Origin: an uncultured Spirochaetales bacterium
GTDB lineage: Bacteria > Spirochaetota > Spirochaetia > Treponematales > Treponemataceae
Assembly (NCBI GenBank): GCA_946061495.1
Contig: CAMGSV010000036.1
Location: 1-16,009, forward strand
DNA: 16,009 nt
Direction: 5' to 3'
The translations under genes were made by a program, and so were the position numbers. This document shows positions 15,622-16,009 of the stretch, piece after piece. Every line of letters starts with the position of its first letter. Position 1 is the stretch's first letter. The notes below the pieces were generated by a model that saw nothing but the letters and a program-made list of their open reading frames with translations, was not told the DNA's origin and did no database searches.

Positions 15622-16009
15622 ATGAAGATTGGAATAGATACCTTTGGCTGTGGCCATGGGCAGTCAGGAGTGGGACTGTATCTCATGTCCCTCATTGCGA
15701 ATTTTCCCAAGGACGAACAACTTCACTTTCACCTTTTCGGCTCTAAAATCGACAAATACACATTCATCTCCAACTCAGGCAATTTTTCGTATTCTACTGT
15801 CTCCATTCCCGACAGTTCCGTGGCGGAATTCCTGTGGCACTCCTCCCGTTGTGGCAGCTTTGTGGCAAAACAGGGATATGACGTCACCTTCTATGCTGGC
15901 GGCCCCCGTTTTGCCGCCACCTCCTACAAGTCTCCCGGTGTCATTGTGGTGAACGATGTTGTCTCCGAGCTGCCGGAGATGAAAAGCCCCCTGAGCTCCC
16001 TCCAGATAA
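15622..16009 (+). CDS. Glycosyltransferase, group 1 (GT4-like), C-terminus beyond the window
   Basis: Only the first 129 codons are present. The start MKIGIDTFG followed by a glycine-rich SGVGLYLMSLI is typical of the N-terminal Rossmann domain of GT4/GT-B glycosyltransferases (compare MKIGID...TGIGRY), which transfer sugars from nucleotide donors to lipids, polysaccharides or proteins. Later strands fit the same fold: LHFHLFG, YDVTFYAGG and SPGVIVVNDVV. The donor-binding C-terminal domain with its EX7E motif lies outside, so substrate and acceptor cannot be judged. The ATG at 15622 fits the family start exactly and lies 7 bases after TACAAT. It may head an envelope-sugar operon continuing to the right. 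Confidence 0.8.
   Translation, partial: MKIGIDTFGCGHGQSGVGLYLMSLIANFPKDEQLHFHLFGSKIDKYTFISNSGNFSYSTVSIPDSSVAEFLWHSSRCGSFVAKQGYDVTFYAGGPRFAATSYKSPGVIVVNDVVSELPEMKSPLSSLQI

Overview
The window looks like chromosomal DNA from a treponeme-like spirochaete with GC in the mid-50s by eye. The best clue is gene order. A TamB-family protein, BamA, the chaperone Skp/OmpH and MutS lie in a row, the order I recall for Treponema pallidum TP0325-TP0328. A complete aroB shows this is not T. pallidum itself, which lacks the shikimate pathway; a free-living or gut/oral relative fits better. I see no phage, transposon, CRISPR array, tRNA or rRNA.

Layout. (1) Positions 1-3143, minus strand: a tight four-gene run transcribed leftwards, tmk (thymidylate kinase), an unrecognised single-pass membrane protein, aroB (3-dehydroquinate synthase) and a cysteine desulfurase-like gene cut by the left edge. 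Junctions are a 4-base overlap, a 9-base gap and a 1-base gap, so one transcript is likely. (2) Positions 3144-3203: a 60-base divergent promoter region. (3) Positions 3204-13442, plus strand: tamB, bamA, skp and mutS with gaps of 3-12 bases. The first three build the outer membrane: Skp escorts unfolded outer-membrane proteins, BamA inserts them, and TamB bridges the periplasm and probably works with BamA. MutS (mismatch repair) rides on the same transcript. (4) Positions 13443-13594: a 152-base gap that contains the translated C-terminal signature of a GGDEF (diguanylate cyclase) domain, apparently a gene remnant, followed by an A/T hairpin and the comF promoter. (5) comF, plus strand, facing a DEAD-box RNA helicase on the minus strand across a 43-base gap with no clear terminator. 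(6) A 46-base symmetric divergent promoter, then the first 129 codons of a group-1 glycosyltransferase running off the right edge.

The most interesting signals are: a -10-like hexamer placed so that the A of the start ATG is the predicted transcription start in front of several operon-leading genes that lack a Shine-Dalgarno sequence (leaderless genes), while genes inside operons have good ribosome sites; the GGDEF remnant after mutS; and a thymidylate kinase whose Walker A lysine is replaced by threonine. No wholly new multi-gene system is evident.
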